From VAZQ01 sp963807865 (GTDB lineage Bacteria > Pseudomonadota > Alphaproteobacteria > Rhizobiales > Xanthobacteraceae), in the NCBI GenBank assembly GCA_963807865.1, contig CAWEDK010000017.1, forward strand, positions 397,729-461,728: a DNA stretch of 64,000 bases, in the 5' to 3' direction. The notes beneath the pieces were generated by a model. The model had not been told where the DNA came from. It ran no database searches and saw nothing but the letters and a program-made list of their open reading frames with translations. Shown here one piece after another: positions 55,115 through 64,000 of the stretch. Position 1 is the stretch's first letter. Every line of letters begins with the position of its first letter. The position numbers and the translations under genes are program-made.

Positions 55115-55824
55115 CGATCTCGCCACCGGCGTCCGTCGTCCAACTCGAGCGGCTGGAGCTTGCCTTCGCGCCGCGGCCCTGGCCGTTCGCGCTCGAGCGC
55201 CGCGACGACATCGACCGCCACTTTGCCCGGCTGCGGCAAACCACGCCCGAACTCTGGAACGGCCGCATGCTCATGCTTGCCGAGCATAGATTCGAGGGGG
55301 CGGTGCTTCGCGGCAGCTACCTCGAAACCGATTTCGCGAGCTTCGTCGCCTGGCGCGACTGGGGCTTCCCGGAAGCCGGCGTCTTCAACTGCTTCGCCAT
55401 GGGCGCGCTGCAGGCGAGCGACGGCGCCTACCTGCTCGGCGTGATGGGGCCGCAGACCGTCAACGCCGGCAAGATCTACTTCCCGGCCGGCGTTCCCGAC
55501 CTCGACGATATCGTCGGCGACCGGGTCGATCTCGCCTGCAATGTCCGCCGCGAGATGGCGGAGGAGACCGGGCTCGGCCCCGATGACTATCGGGCCGACG
55601 ACCACTGGGTATGCGTGCAGACCGGGCCGCGGCTTGCCATGATGAAGCCGATCCATGCGCCCGAGGCCGCCGAGCGCCTGCGCGAACGCATCCTCATGCA
55701 TCTCGCGCGGGAACCGGAGCCCGAACTCGCGGACATCCGGATCGTGCGCGGTCCCGCCGATCTCGATGCGATGATGCCGCCGTTCGTGATCGCCTTTCTG
55801 AACGAGATGTGGAGCCGGACATGA
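55111..55824 (+). CDS. Nudix hydrolase-like protein
   Basis: A 237-residue protein with a partly degenerate Nudix box: the upstream glycine lies in PAGVPDLDDIVG and the helix is RREMAEETGL (RExxxEExGx, conserved catalytic Glu residues). The N-terminal ~90 residues form a separate domain with LWNGRMLMLAEHRFEG. Probably cleaves a nucleoside-diphosphate derivative. Its start overlaps the phzF stop and its stop overlaps the ppk2 start, both as ATGA. Confidence 0.82.
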   Translation: MTISPPASVVQLERLELAFAPRPWPFALERRDDIDRHFARLRQTTPELWNGRMLMLAEHRFEGAVLRGSYLETDFASFVAWRDWGFPEAGVFNCFAMGALQASDGAYLLGVMGPQTVNAGKIYFPAGVPDLDDIVGDRVDLACNVRREMAEETGLGPDDYRADDHWVCVQTGPRLAMMKPIHAPEAAERLRERILMHLAREPEPELADIRIVRGPADLDAMMPPFVIAFLNEMWSRT

Positions 55825-56729
55825 CGCCTGCGAACATCCTCAAGCGCCTGCGTATCGATGATCCCGACCGCTTCAAGCTCTCGTCGTACGATCCGGCCGA
55901 CACCTGCGGCCTCGATCTCGACAAGAGCGAAGCCAAGGCGATGCTGGCTGACGGCACCAAGCGGCTCTCCGACCTGCAGGAGCGCCTCTATGCGCACGAT
56001 CAATGGTCGGTGCTGATCGTGCTGCAGGCGATGGATGCCGCCGGCAAGGACGGCGTGATCAAGCACGTCATGAGCGGCGTCAATCCGCTGGGCTGCGAGG
56101 TCTATCCGTTCAAGGCGCCGAGCGCCGAGGAACTCGATCACGATTTCCTCTGGCGCGTCGGCATGCGGCTGCCGTCGCGCGGCCGGATCGGCATCTTCAA
56201 CCGCTCGCACTACGAAGAAGTGCTGGTGGTGCGCGTCCACCCGGAGCACCTGGAGCGGCAGAAGCTCCCGAAGAAGCTCGTGACCAAGGACATCTGGCAG
56301 GAGCGGTTCAGCGACATCCGGGCGTTCGAGCGGCATCTCGCCCGCAGCGGCACCAAGATCGTGAAATTCTTTCTGCACATCTCCAAGGAGGAGCAGCGCA
56401 AGCGGCTGCTCGCGCGTCTGGAGGAGCCCGCCAAGCGCTGGAAGTTCGAGCTGGGCGACATTGCCGAGCGCAAGCTGTGGGACAAGTACATGGAGGCCTA
56501 CGAGGACATGATCCGCGCCACCAGCCGCGCAGAGGCGCCTTGGTACGTGGTGCCGGCCGACAACAAGCCGTTCGCCCGGCTGGTGGTGTCGGCCGCGCTG
56601 ATCGAGACGCTGGAGAGCCTCGATCTGCAATTTCCCAAAGTCAGCGGCCCGGCGCTTGCCGAGATGCAGGAGGTGCGTACGGCGCTGCTGGCGGAGGGCG
56701 CATCTGCCAACAACAAACCGAAGCGCTGA
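55821..56729 (+). CDS. ppk2: Polyphosphate kinase 2 family protein
   Basis: A 302-residue PPK2-type nucleotide/polyphosphate phosphotransferase. The Walker A is AMDAAGKDG (about residues 71-79), followed by GVNPLGCEVYPFKAPS, the NRSHYEEVLVVRVHPE segment and the KFFLHISKEEQRKRL lid region. WYVVPADNKPFARL is also typical. Family members use polyphosphate to phosphorylate NDP or NMP. Assignment to class I, II or III is not certain. Third gene of the coupled operon. Confidence 0.92.
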   Translation: MTPANILKRLRIDDPDRFKLSSYDPADTCGLDLDKSEAKAMLADGTKRLSDLQERLYAHDQWSVLIVLQAMDAAGKDGVIKHVMSGVNPLGCEVYPFKAPSAEELDHDFLWRVGMRLPSRGRIGIFNRSHYEEVLVVRVHPEHLERQKLPKKLVTKDIWQERFSDIRAFERHLARSGTKIVKFFLHISKEEQRKRLLARLEEPAKRWKFELGDIAERKLWDKYMEAYEDMIRATSRAEAPWYVVPADNKPFARLVVSAALIETLESLDLQFPKVSGPALAEMQEVRTALLAEGASANNKPKR

Positions 56730-56850
56730 GCGGTGGTCGCCGGCCACGGCTTCAGTTCCGTTGGCGCAGGACGATCCGGGGTGAGGGGGAGGCTAGCCCT
56801 TTTGGTGGACGCGCGCTTGCCTTGAGGGCGGCTCTTCCGTTACAACACCT

Positions 56851-56907
56851 GCGGTCCCATATGGATTAACGCGGAATTCACTTTGCTCCGCGAGCTTATG
56901 GGACCGC
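56851..56907 (+). promoter_or_regulatory. leuA leader: 5' hairpin
   Basis: GCGGTCCCATA (56851-56861) and TATGGGACCGC (56897-56907) are perfect 11-bp arms, with an inner GCGGA/TCCGC stem. TTGAGG (56822-56827) lies upstream as a possible -35. The hairpin would be near the 5' end of the leader RNA that carries the leucine peptide. Confidence 0.6.
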
Positions 56908-56963
56908 AACGAGGACCAGCGATGCCGACGCGCCGCGATTTCCGCGCGATCAACCGGAGGGCC

Positions 56964-57026
56964 ATGACGGCCCCGTCCGGCGCTGCCCTCATTCTCGACG
57001 GGCTCCTGCTGCTTAGCGTCCCCTGA
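56964..57026 (+). CDS. Leucine-rich leader peptide of leuA (attenuator)
   Basis: A 20-residue ORF, MTAPSGAALILDGLLLLSVP, with GGAGG just upstream. Six of 20 residues are Leu, including four consecutive Leu codons (57002-57013) just before the stop. Its stop codon overlaps the first arm of the following hairpin. This is the design of an amino-acid attenuator: ribosome stalling at Leu codons decides the downstream RNA fold. Leu/Phe leaders of this kind are known in alphaproteobacteria. Confidence 0.82.
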   Translation: MTAPSGAALILDGLLLLSVP

Positions 57027-57062
57027 GGGCCGTATGGGCGCTTGCGCCTGGGCACTCAGGGG
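57020..57062 (+). promoter_or_regulatory. leuA leader: attenuator hairpin
   Basis: CCCCTGAG (57020-57027) pairs with CTCAGGGG (57055-57062), enclosing a smaller GGCG-CTTG-CGCC hairpin (57037-57048). The stem begins within the leader peptide's stop codon, so a ribosome finishing or stalled there would change folding. No long T-run follows, so termination may be Rho-dependent or control may act on leuA translation. Confidence 0.68.
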
Positions 57063-57138
57063 GTGATCCGAGCCACGGAACCCGCGAGCGCCCCGGAAGC
57101 CACATCGGCAGGGGCGGCAACTTCAAGGACCCAATTCA

Positions 57139-58723
<1,585 letters not shown>

Positions 58724-58775
58724 GCATGGCGCGTCGAGGCGTTGCTGATGGCGTCATGCGCTAACGGCTCCGCAT

Positions 58776-58864
58776 CGTCATGGCCGGGCTTGTCCCGGCC
58801 ATCCACGTCTTTGTGTTCACAGTGCCGCAAGACGTGGATGCCCGGCACAAGGCCGGGCATGACG
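58776..58864. repeat. 89-bp dispersed palindromic repeat
   Basis: Near-perfect 36-bp arms (58776-58811 and 58829-58864) of the CGTCATGGCCGGGCTTGTCC / GGCACAAGGCCGGGCATGACG type, which recurs throughout Bradyrhizobium and Rhodopseudomonas genomes. The right arm ends in GGGCATGACG, and that ATG (58859) is the best start codon for the next gene. Confidence 0.88.
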
Positions 58865-60085
58865 CGGCCGACAACGCGATCCAATATCCGAACAGTCTTC
58901 ACGTCTTGCCTGCTGACAATAGCTGCCACGCTCCTGGCCGCGCCCGCCGTCGCCCAGGACGCGGTCACCGTCGGCTTCACCGCCTCGAAGACCGGCGCGC
59001 TCGGCGAGGACTCGCTGGCGCAGGTGCGGGGCTTCGAGCTCTGGCGCGATGAGGTGAATGCCGCCGGCGGTGTCAAGGCGGGCGGCAAACGATTCAAGAT
59101 CGAGTTCAAGAGCCACGACGACGAATCGCAGGTGGTTCGCGTGCAGGAGCTTTACGGACGGCTCATCACGCAGGACAAGGCCCAGTTCCTGTTCGGCCCG
59201 GCGTCGTCCGGCCTCAACGCCATGGCGGCGTTCGTGTCGGAAGAGAACGGCAAGGTGATGCTGAGCACCGCCGCCGACCCGAAGGTCTTTCGCCTCGGCA
59301 ATCGCAACCTGTTCCAGGTCACCTCGCCGGCCTCCAGCTATCTCGCCGGGGCGCTCGCCATCCTCAAAGCGCGCGACCCGAAGACGCGCATTGCGCTCGT
59401 CACCAAGGACGATCCGTTTACCCGCTCGGTGGCGCAGGCCACGCGCGACCTCGCCAAACGCGAAGGGCTGACGGTGGTGCTCGATGAGGCCTACAGCCCG
59501 ACCGCTGCCGACTTCGGTCCGATCGTCGCGGCGGTCCAATTGGCCCGAGCCGAGGCCGTCCTCGGCGGCGGGCATCTGGCCGACGGCGTAAAGCTCACGC
59601 GAACGCTGCGCGAGCAGAAGCCTGACATCAAATGGCTGACGCTGCTGGCGCCGCCGGATGCGCAGGCCTTCGCCGATCTCGGCGATGCAGCGCTCGGCGT
59701 GACGGCGCCGGCGCAGTGGTCGCCGCAAGTCGCCTACAAGCCGGACGTCGGACCGAGCGCGCAGGTTTTCGTCCAGCGGTTCACTGAGAAGTTCAAGAGC
59801 GCGCCCACGGAGCAGGCCGCCGCCGGCTACGCCAGCGGCCTCATCCTTGGGCATGCGATCGAGAAGGCCGGCACCGCCGAACCGGAACGGGTTGTCGCCG
59901 TGCTCAACCGGCTCGATCTCACCACGCTGTTCGGCCGCACCCAATTCGCCACCGACCCGAAGGAGCACGGCCTTCAGGTCGCGCACGAGATGGTCTTGCG
60001 GCAGTGGCAGAAACGCGCCGGGGCGCTGGCGCCGGAAGTGATCTGGCCGCCCACGGCCAAGACCGCCGACGCCCTCGGGTGGTGA
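58859..60085 (+). CDS. Amino-acid-type ABC transporter substrate-binding protein
   Basis: A ~408-residue periplasmic binding protein (Peripla_BP_6/LivJ-like). Signal peptide FTSCLLTIAATLLAAPAVAQ precedes AVTVGFTASKTGALGEDS. LFGPASSGLNAMAAFVSEENG and GGGHLADGVKLTRTLREQ are family-like. It likely binds branched-chain amino acids or small aromatic/amide ligands. No permease or ATPase is adjacent. The start at 58859 lies inside a dispersed repeat; homologous sequence begins only at the signal peptide. Confidence 0.88.
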   Translation: MTRPTTRSNIRTVFTSCLLTIAATLLAAPAVAQDAVTVGFTASKTGALGEDSLAQVRGFELWRDEVNAAGGVKAGGKRFKIEFKSHDDESQVVRVQELYGRLITQDKAQFLFGPASSGLNAMAAFVSEENGKVMLSTAADPKVFRLGNRNLFQVTSPASSYLAGALAILKARDPKTRIALVTKDDPFTRSVAQATRDLAKREGLTVVLDEAYSPTAADFGPIVAAVQLARAEAVLGGGHLADGVKLTRTLREQKPDIKWLTLLAPPDAQAFADLGDAALGVTAPAQWSPQVAYKPDVGPSAQVFVQRFTEKFKSAPTEQAAAGYASGLILGHAIEKAGTAEPERVVAVLNRLDLTTLFGRTQFATDPKEHGLQVAHEMVLRQWQKRAGALAPEVIWPPTAKTADALGW

Positions 60086-60289
60086 ATTCGGGCGGGGCCG
60101 AGCGACCCCAACTCGCCGGCATCTACTTCCGGGGTCCATGCTCCGGCCGAAGATGAACAGGTATTCAGCAATCGTGAACGGGTCGTAATCTTTGAGCCGC
60201 CAGTTGTGACCTAACAGAACTTTAACTTGAAGCGCGGTTCCTTTCGATCTGTACTGTAATCGTGAGGGGCGAAGTGGAGGGAGCAGATC

Positions 60290-60862
60290 ATGTGGAAAGC
60301 CATCGTCGCCGGAACCGCCGCGCTCGCCATCGCGGGCTCAACGCTGGTCTACGCGCAGCAGCGCGGCCGGCCTGACGGCGGAACGCGCTGGCAGCAGCCG
60401 AATATCGAGGACATGCGGGCGTTCGGTGAGGCGCGTCTGGCCGGGCTCAAGGCCGGCCTGATGCTGACGCTCGATCAGGAGAAGAATTGGCCGGCTTTCG
60501 AGCAGGCGGCGCGCGACTTCGGCAAGCTCCGTCTCGACCGGGTCAACGCGATGCGCAACGCCCCGCCTTCCGACGATCCGGCGGCGCGGCTCAACCGTCG
60601 CGCCAGCGCGATGATGGAGAGCGGCATCGCGATGAAGAAATTGGCCGAGGCCACTGACCCGCTCTACAAGAGCCTCGACGACAGCCAGAAGCGGCGTTTT
60701 GCCGTGCTGTCGCGGCTCGGAGGGCCGCGCATGGACGGACACGGGCCGAATTTCCGCGGCCGGCACCAGCGCGACGGCGGTGATGGCCCGCATCACTGGG
60801 GTCCGCGCCGGACCGACGGCGGCCCTGAGGGAATTGATCGTCCGGGCGAACAGCGCCTGTAA
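60290..60862 (+). CDS. Spy/CpxP-like periplasmic protein (LTxxQ motif)
   Basis: A 190-residue exported protein. Signal peptide ends near VYAQ; two LTxxQ-like motifs follow (LTLDQEKNW, SLDDSQKRRF), as in Spy-type ATP-independent chaperones. The C-terminus is a Gly/His/Arg/Asp-rich low-complexity tail (GHGPNFRGRHQRDGGDGPHHWG) that could bind metal. GGAGGGAGCAG precedes the ATG. A strong terminator follows. Confidence 0.85.
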   Translation: MWKAIVAGTAALAIAGSTLVYAQQRGRPDGGTRWQQPNIEDMRAFGEARLAGLKAGLMLTLDQEKNWPAFEQAARDFGKLRLDRVNAMRNAPPSDDPAARLNRRASAMMESGIAMKKLAEATDPLYKSLDDSQKRRFAVLSRLGGPRMDGHGPNFRGRHQRDGGDGPHHWGPRRTDGGPEGIDRPGEQRL

Positions 60863-60927
60863 ACGGTTGAAGTGCTAGCGGCGGCGGTCGCACTCCCAGC
60901 CCCCCGACACGATCGCCGACGCACTGG

Positions 60928-60963
60928 GAGCCGCCGGGTCCCCGCCCGGCGGCTCTTTCTTTT
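60928..60963 (+). terminator. Rho-independent terminator after the Spy-like gene
   Basis: GAGCCGCCGGG (60928-60938), a 6-base loop, CCCGGCGGCTC (60945-60955), then TTTCTTTT. Perfect 11-bp stem with T-run, 66 bp after the stop codon. Confidence 0.93.
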
Positions 60964-61057
60964 CAGTTACCGGGAGAGCGGTGTTCGATCGCTGGACAGT
61001 CCGGCAACCCCCTGCTACACGACGCGCGCTTTCGCGGCTTGGCCGCGACCGCGATCC

Positions 61058-61133
<76 letters not shown>

Positions 61134-61870
61134 AACAAATCAAAGGCTTAGAGACGCGAATGGCGCTTTAAGAGGGCGTCATTTTCATTTTGGGCAACGC
61201 CTAGCGGGCAACGTTTCGCGAAAACTAACCGCCTTCGACCGGTTTTAGAGGCTTTAACGGCAGCCCTGAGCGCGCTTTGGGCGTTCAGGGAGCCTGTTCG
61301 AGGTCGGCCGCGGGTGGCTCGTTATGTCTATGCGGGGGCAAATGGAGGGACATCGTCGGTGAGTGCGATCCGCGCCGTGCTCCGATGGAGCCGAAGGCTA
61401 CTGCGTCTGACGGTGGAGACTGTGTCAGGCCCCCGTCGGCAGTCGTGGCCGCGTCACGCGGCGCCGACGATCAGGGTTGTTTGTGGAAGAAGCTGGACAA
61501 CGGCGAGCGTGCAGAGCTGATTTTTATTGCGGGCTCGGCATTGGAAAACATCTCGCGACGTTTCTGGACGTGAGAGCGCTTGCGCTCGGTGTGTCCAATG
61601 TGAGACCCCCAGCAGCAGTGCATCCGCGCGCGCCCGGAGCCTCTCTCTCTATCGTCATCAACAGGGATGGCGATAAAGTCTGTTTTGAATGCACTAGTTT
61701 CCAGCAGCGTTGTCGCCGATGGTTGCGGGGCTTCTTGGGCCATGGCTGGGCGAAACTCACGTTGAATTTGCCAGGGCGGTCAGTCCGTTCCTGTGGAAGC
61801 GTGGCCGCGGTGCTACAGCCAATCGAGCGGGGCCGGGCTACGGTCTCCACTCATCGTGATACCCAAACTT
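61134..61870. other. Unassigned region after tRNA-Lys with doubtful ORFs
   Basis: About 740 bp whose composition is less uniform than elsewhere. The best candidate is a plus-strand frame 61477-61872 (131 residues, segment LSIVINRDGDKVCFECTSF) whose stop overlaps a good terminator, which suggests a real transcript ends here. A second frame, 61277-61573, covers part of it; the two may be one gene split by an indel. Neither resembles a known family. GGGCAACG is directly repeated at 61191 and 61206. Confidence 0.35.
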
Positions 61871-61904
61871 AGCCCCGGCTTTCACCGCCGGGGCTTTTCT
61901 TTTG
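61871..61904 (+). terminator. Rho-independent terminator
   Basis: AGCCCCGGC (61871-61879), loop, GCCGGGGCT (61887-61895), then TTTCTTTT. It ends a plus-strand transcript from the poorly assigned region after tRNA-Lys. Confidence 0.9.
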
Positions 61905-62081
61905 GGAACCGTCGGCTGCTTTGAGGTACTTATCGCCCGCGCGGAATGCACGGACTTGATATCATCGTCCAAACAGTCGTCCGCAAAAAAATGGAATGAT
62001 GGTGGCCATGGCCCATCCCACGCGTAATAAAGCAGCACTGCTTACTCCTTGCCAGTGAAGCCCGGGCGGACGCTGAGTGGC

Positions 62082-63117
62082 CTATTCCAGCGTGACCGTC
62101 TTACCATCTCGCGCTTGGCCACCGCGCTGCCGTCGCGGACGACCGTGGCTTTGCCGGTGTAGATGCCGGGCTCAACGTTTCGCCTGTGGCCTTTTTGCCG
62201 GTGAAGAAGAACTGGCGTGCCCGGTTCTTCTCCTGCACGAATTCCTGCTGCACAAAACCTCGGCCCTCCGGGTCAGTTACTTCGATGCTGATCCGGTCGC
62301 CGAGTGCCGCCCCGAAGTACACCATCCAGAAGCCGAAGGCGTTCAACTCGGCGCGGCGGAGCGTGTCAGGCGTTCCCGCATGTCTGCTTGATCTGCTGAT
62401 AATCGGCAGCACCAGGCGCGAAACCGGCAGCATAGAGCGAAAAGGGCGAATAGGTGATGTTCGATGCCGGCTTGCCACAACGGTTTGATGTAGTCGGTAC
62501 CGCAGGCCTTGGTTCCGATTTCGGCGCCGGTAAAAGGGTTGATCTTCTTGCCGTTGTGCAGCACCCCGAAATGCAGGTGCGGGAATTCAGCCGCGCCGGA
62601 TTGACCGACCTTGCCGATCACATCGCCGGCTTTGACTTCTGGCGCGGCGTTACCGCGATGCTTCCTTGCTTCATGTGGCAATAGATGCTTTGCCAGCCGC
62701 CGCCATGATCGATCACTACGCCGTTGCCGCAACCCCTGTTGCTCGCGAGAATACTCTTGAGCTCGTGCGGCCTTGGGCTCGCGATCCTCGACACTGTCGC
62801 GCACCCGAAGCACGGTGCCATGCTGCAGCCAGCGAGCACATTCAACGCCTTCCTCCATGGCCGTCGCGTCGCGCACAGCGAAATCGGTGCCGTCATGGCC
62901 GTCATAGGTCTGCGTCCCGCATCGGAAATCGGCATGTCGTCCCGCAGATGCATCCGTATCGGCGTAGTTCGCGATCCAGCAGCTGAGGCGGCATCCGGCC
63001 AGATTGGCAAAACGCAATGGTTCGTTGGCTAAAACGGCTCCAGCTACCGTACCAACACTATGCCACCGCTGTCGCCCCTCTGCTGAATTTCAGGAGCATA
63101 TTCGTTGCCATATCCAT
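62082..63117 (-). pseudogene. M23-family metallopeptidase (frameshifted)
   Basis: Rejoined frames give ~330 residues. The N-terminal part has GCRLSCWIANYADTD and FRCGTQTYDGHDGTDF (zinc His and Asp of HxxxD). The core has GCGNGVVIDHGGGWQSIYCHM and the second zinc motif FPHLHFGV. A C-terminal beta domain follows (FGFWMVYFGAALGDRISIEVTDPEG), ending near TVTLE at 62082. M23 enzymes cleave peptidoglycan cross-bridges. At least four shifts are needed. The start is uncertain: ATG 63117 or 63111 with a signal-like stretch before ANEPLRF. Confidence 0.78.
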
Positions 63118-63189
63118 GCAACCATTTTTGCATCTAATTCCGTTTGCTGCAAACAGAATAAGAAATAGCGCGGCTGCAAGGGCGAGCCC

Positions 63190-63776
63190 TCAATAGAAAA
63201 TGAAATCGTCCGCGCCGAGATTGCCCAGCGTGACGCCGTTGATCTGGATGCCGCCGAAGCCGCCGAGATTGATGATGACGTTGGCGCCGTTTTGCGACAT
63301 CGCGGTCTGCAAGCGTCGCGAAGTTCGCGACGATGGCGTCGTCGATGTAGATGTAGTCCTCGAAGCCCGCGCCGCCGCCGTCGTCAAACGTGCCGATCAC
63401 ATCGTTGCCCATGCCGGCGCCAAAAATGTAAGCATCACCGAGCGCGCCGCCGTCAAGATAATCGGCCGCGCTGTCGCTGCCGCCATCGAGAACGTCGTTG
63501 CCGCCTTCGCCGTACATCGTGTCGGAGCCATTTTGACCGTTGAGGAAGTCGTTGTCAGCGCCGCCATGCATCACGTCGCCGCCGTCGCCGCCATACATCG
63601 AAACCAACACCGCCGATCATCTTGTCGCTGCCGCCGCGACCATAGAGCGTGTCGTGATCGTCACCGCCGTCCATGTAATCAACGTCAGCGGAGAGGTCAG
63701 CGCCGCCGAGGAAGTCGCCGTCATTGCCCGCCGTGCAAGGGTGCGGATCAGTTTTGCGCATGGGATTGTCGCTCAT
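63190..63776 (-). pseudogene. RTX-type calcium-binding protein (frameshifted)
   Basis: Rejoined frames give ~194 residues. Glycine/aspartate nonapeptide repeats are obvious: YGRGGSDKMIGG, YGGDGGDVMHGG, NGQNGSDTMYGEGGNDVLDGG. They form the calcium-binding parallel beta-roll of hemolysin-type proteins. The C-terminus (NVIINLGGFGGIQINGVTLG, ending DDFIFY) resembles RTX secretion-signal regions. Shifts occur near 63600 and 63310. Probably exported by a type I system; none is in the window. The N-terminus MSDNPMRKTD is the best start. Confidence 0.8.
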
Positions 63777-63815
63777 TTCAACGAAGTCGCTTCCGAGATT
63801 GGCGACTGTCGTGGT

Positions 63816-63965
63816 CTATTGATCGACTGTCTCACGGCCGAACAGTTCCGAATGCTTGTACAAGAGGCCTGCATTGATTGCCGCGGGTTGCGTCAGAAGA
63901 AATGCGATATCATCAGCCCGACCGGCTTTCAGTTCTTTGCCAAAGCCAACCGGAGACATAATCAT
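63816..63965 (-). CDS. Possible small protein (49 residues), unknown
   Basis: A complete frame from ATG 63965 (second ATG 63959) to a TAG at 63816, encoding MIMSPVGFGKELKAGRADD and continuing to HSELFGRETVDQ. It has balanced composition and in-frame stops just upstream, but no strong ribosome-binding site. It lies 39 bp upstream of the RTX gene on the same strand and could be its first cistron. No family recognised. Confidence 0.35.
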   Translation of the reverse strand: MIMSPVGFGKELKAGRADDIAFLLTQPAAINAGLLYKHSELFGRETVDQ

Positions 63966-64000
63966 GGCCGAACTTTACACGGCGCTGGTACAGCAATAGA

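Noticed and set aside
63190..63776. DNA-level repeat array or CRISPR
   Set aside because: The periodicity is that of RTX nonapeptide codons on the minus strand.
61134..64000. Prophage
   Set aside because: No integrase, capsid, portal, terminase or holin gene is visible; an M23 peptidase alone is not enough.

Overview
The window is about 64 kb of high-GC DNA from an alphaproteobacterium, most likely of the order Hyphomicrobiales near Nitrobacteraceae/Xanthobacteraceae. This is inferred from gene content: orphan Bug/TctC receptors, a feruloyl-CoA synthase-type enzyme, Omp25/Omp31-like porins, DUF3126 and DUF6894 proteins, an NDUFS4-like complex I subunit, a BTLCP peptidase, a double cold-shock-domain protein, and dispersed palindromes typical of this group. 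No rRNA, CRISPR array, transposase or clear prophage is visible. It looks like a chromosomal housekeeping and accessory mosaic.

Layout. 0-11 kb: end of a PHB-depolymerase-like esterase, CsbD, an AI-2E transporter, an HtrA-type protease, two Bug receptors, a MetE-like protein, an acyl-CoA synthetase, a molybdopterin-binding protein, gpt and a cupin. 11.6 kb: tRNA-Leu(UAA). 12.1-15.6 kb: the most distinctive locus, with a membrane protein, a winged-helix regulator, a cis-prenyltransferase and a BchE-like B12 radical-SAM protein, and the same 17-bp operator in front of both transcription units. 15.6-19.4 kb: lactonase, SDR, lipoprotein, serine hydrolase. 19.5-22.2 kb: copper P-type ATPase divergent from csoR around a textbook CsoR operator. 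22.3-26.5 kb: coupled MetE-like protein and FAD monooxygenase, a zinc-finger protein and a large unknown membrane protein. 26.5-36.3 kb: hydrolase, porin, DacB, CysE, duplicated DUF3126, YeiH, gamma-carbonic anhydrase. 36.7-43.8 kb: BTLCP peptidase, PilZ and PAS_5 proteins, rhomboid, CBS protein, flavin reductase, nitroreductase, two secreted unknowns. 44-49.7 kb: a two-barrel outer-membrane protein, small membrane proteins, a DUF4105/Lnb-type protein between a tRNA-Glu fragment and the intact tRNA-Glu(UUC), gloA and a sirtuin. 49.9-56.7 kb: cold-shock protein, DUF192, hydrolase, tRNA-Pro(UGG), complex I subunit, POT transporter, and a translationally coupled phzF-nudix-ppk2 operon. 56.8-60.9 kb: leuA behind a leucine-rich leader peptide, an orphan amino-acid-type binding protein, a Spy-like protein. 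61-64 kb: tRNA-Lys(CUU), a poorly assignable stretch, an M23 peptidase and an RTX calcium-binding protein.

Data quality dominates interpretation. About sixteen genes are broken by single-base frameshifts, although catalytic motifs survive when the frames are rejoined, and the broken set includes leuA. This pattern fits uncorrected long-read indels better than decay. I give these genes as single joined entries typed 'pseudogene', meaning disrupted as written. Translations near each shift are uncertain.
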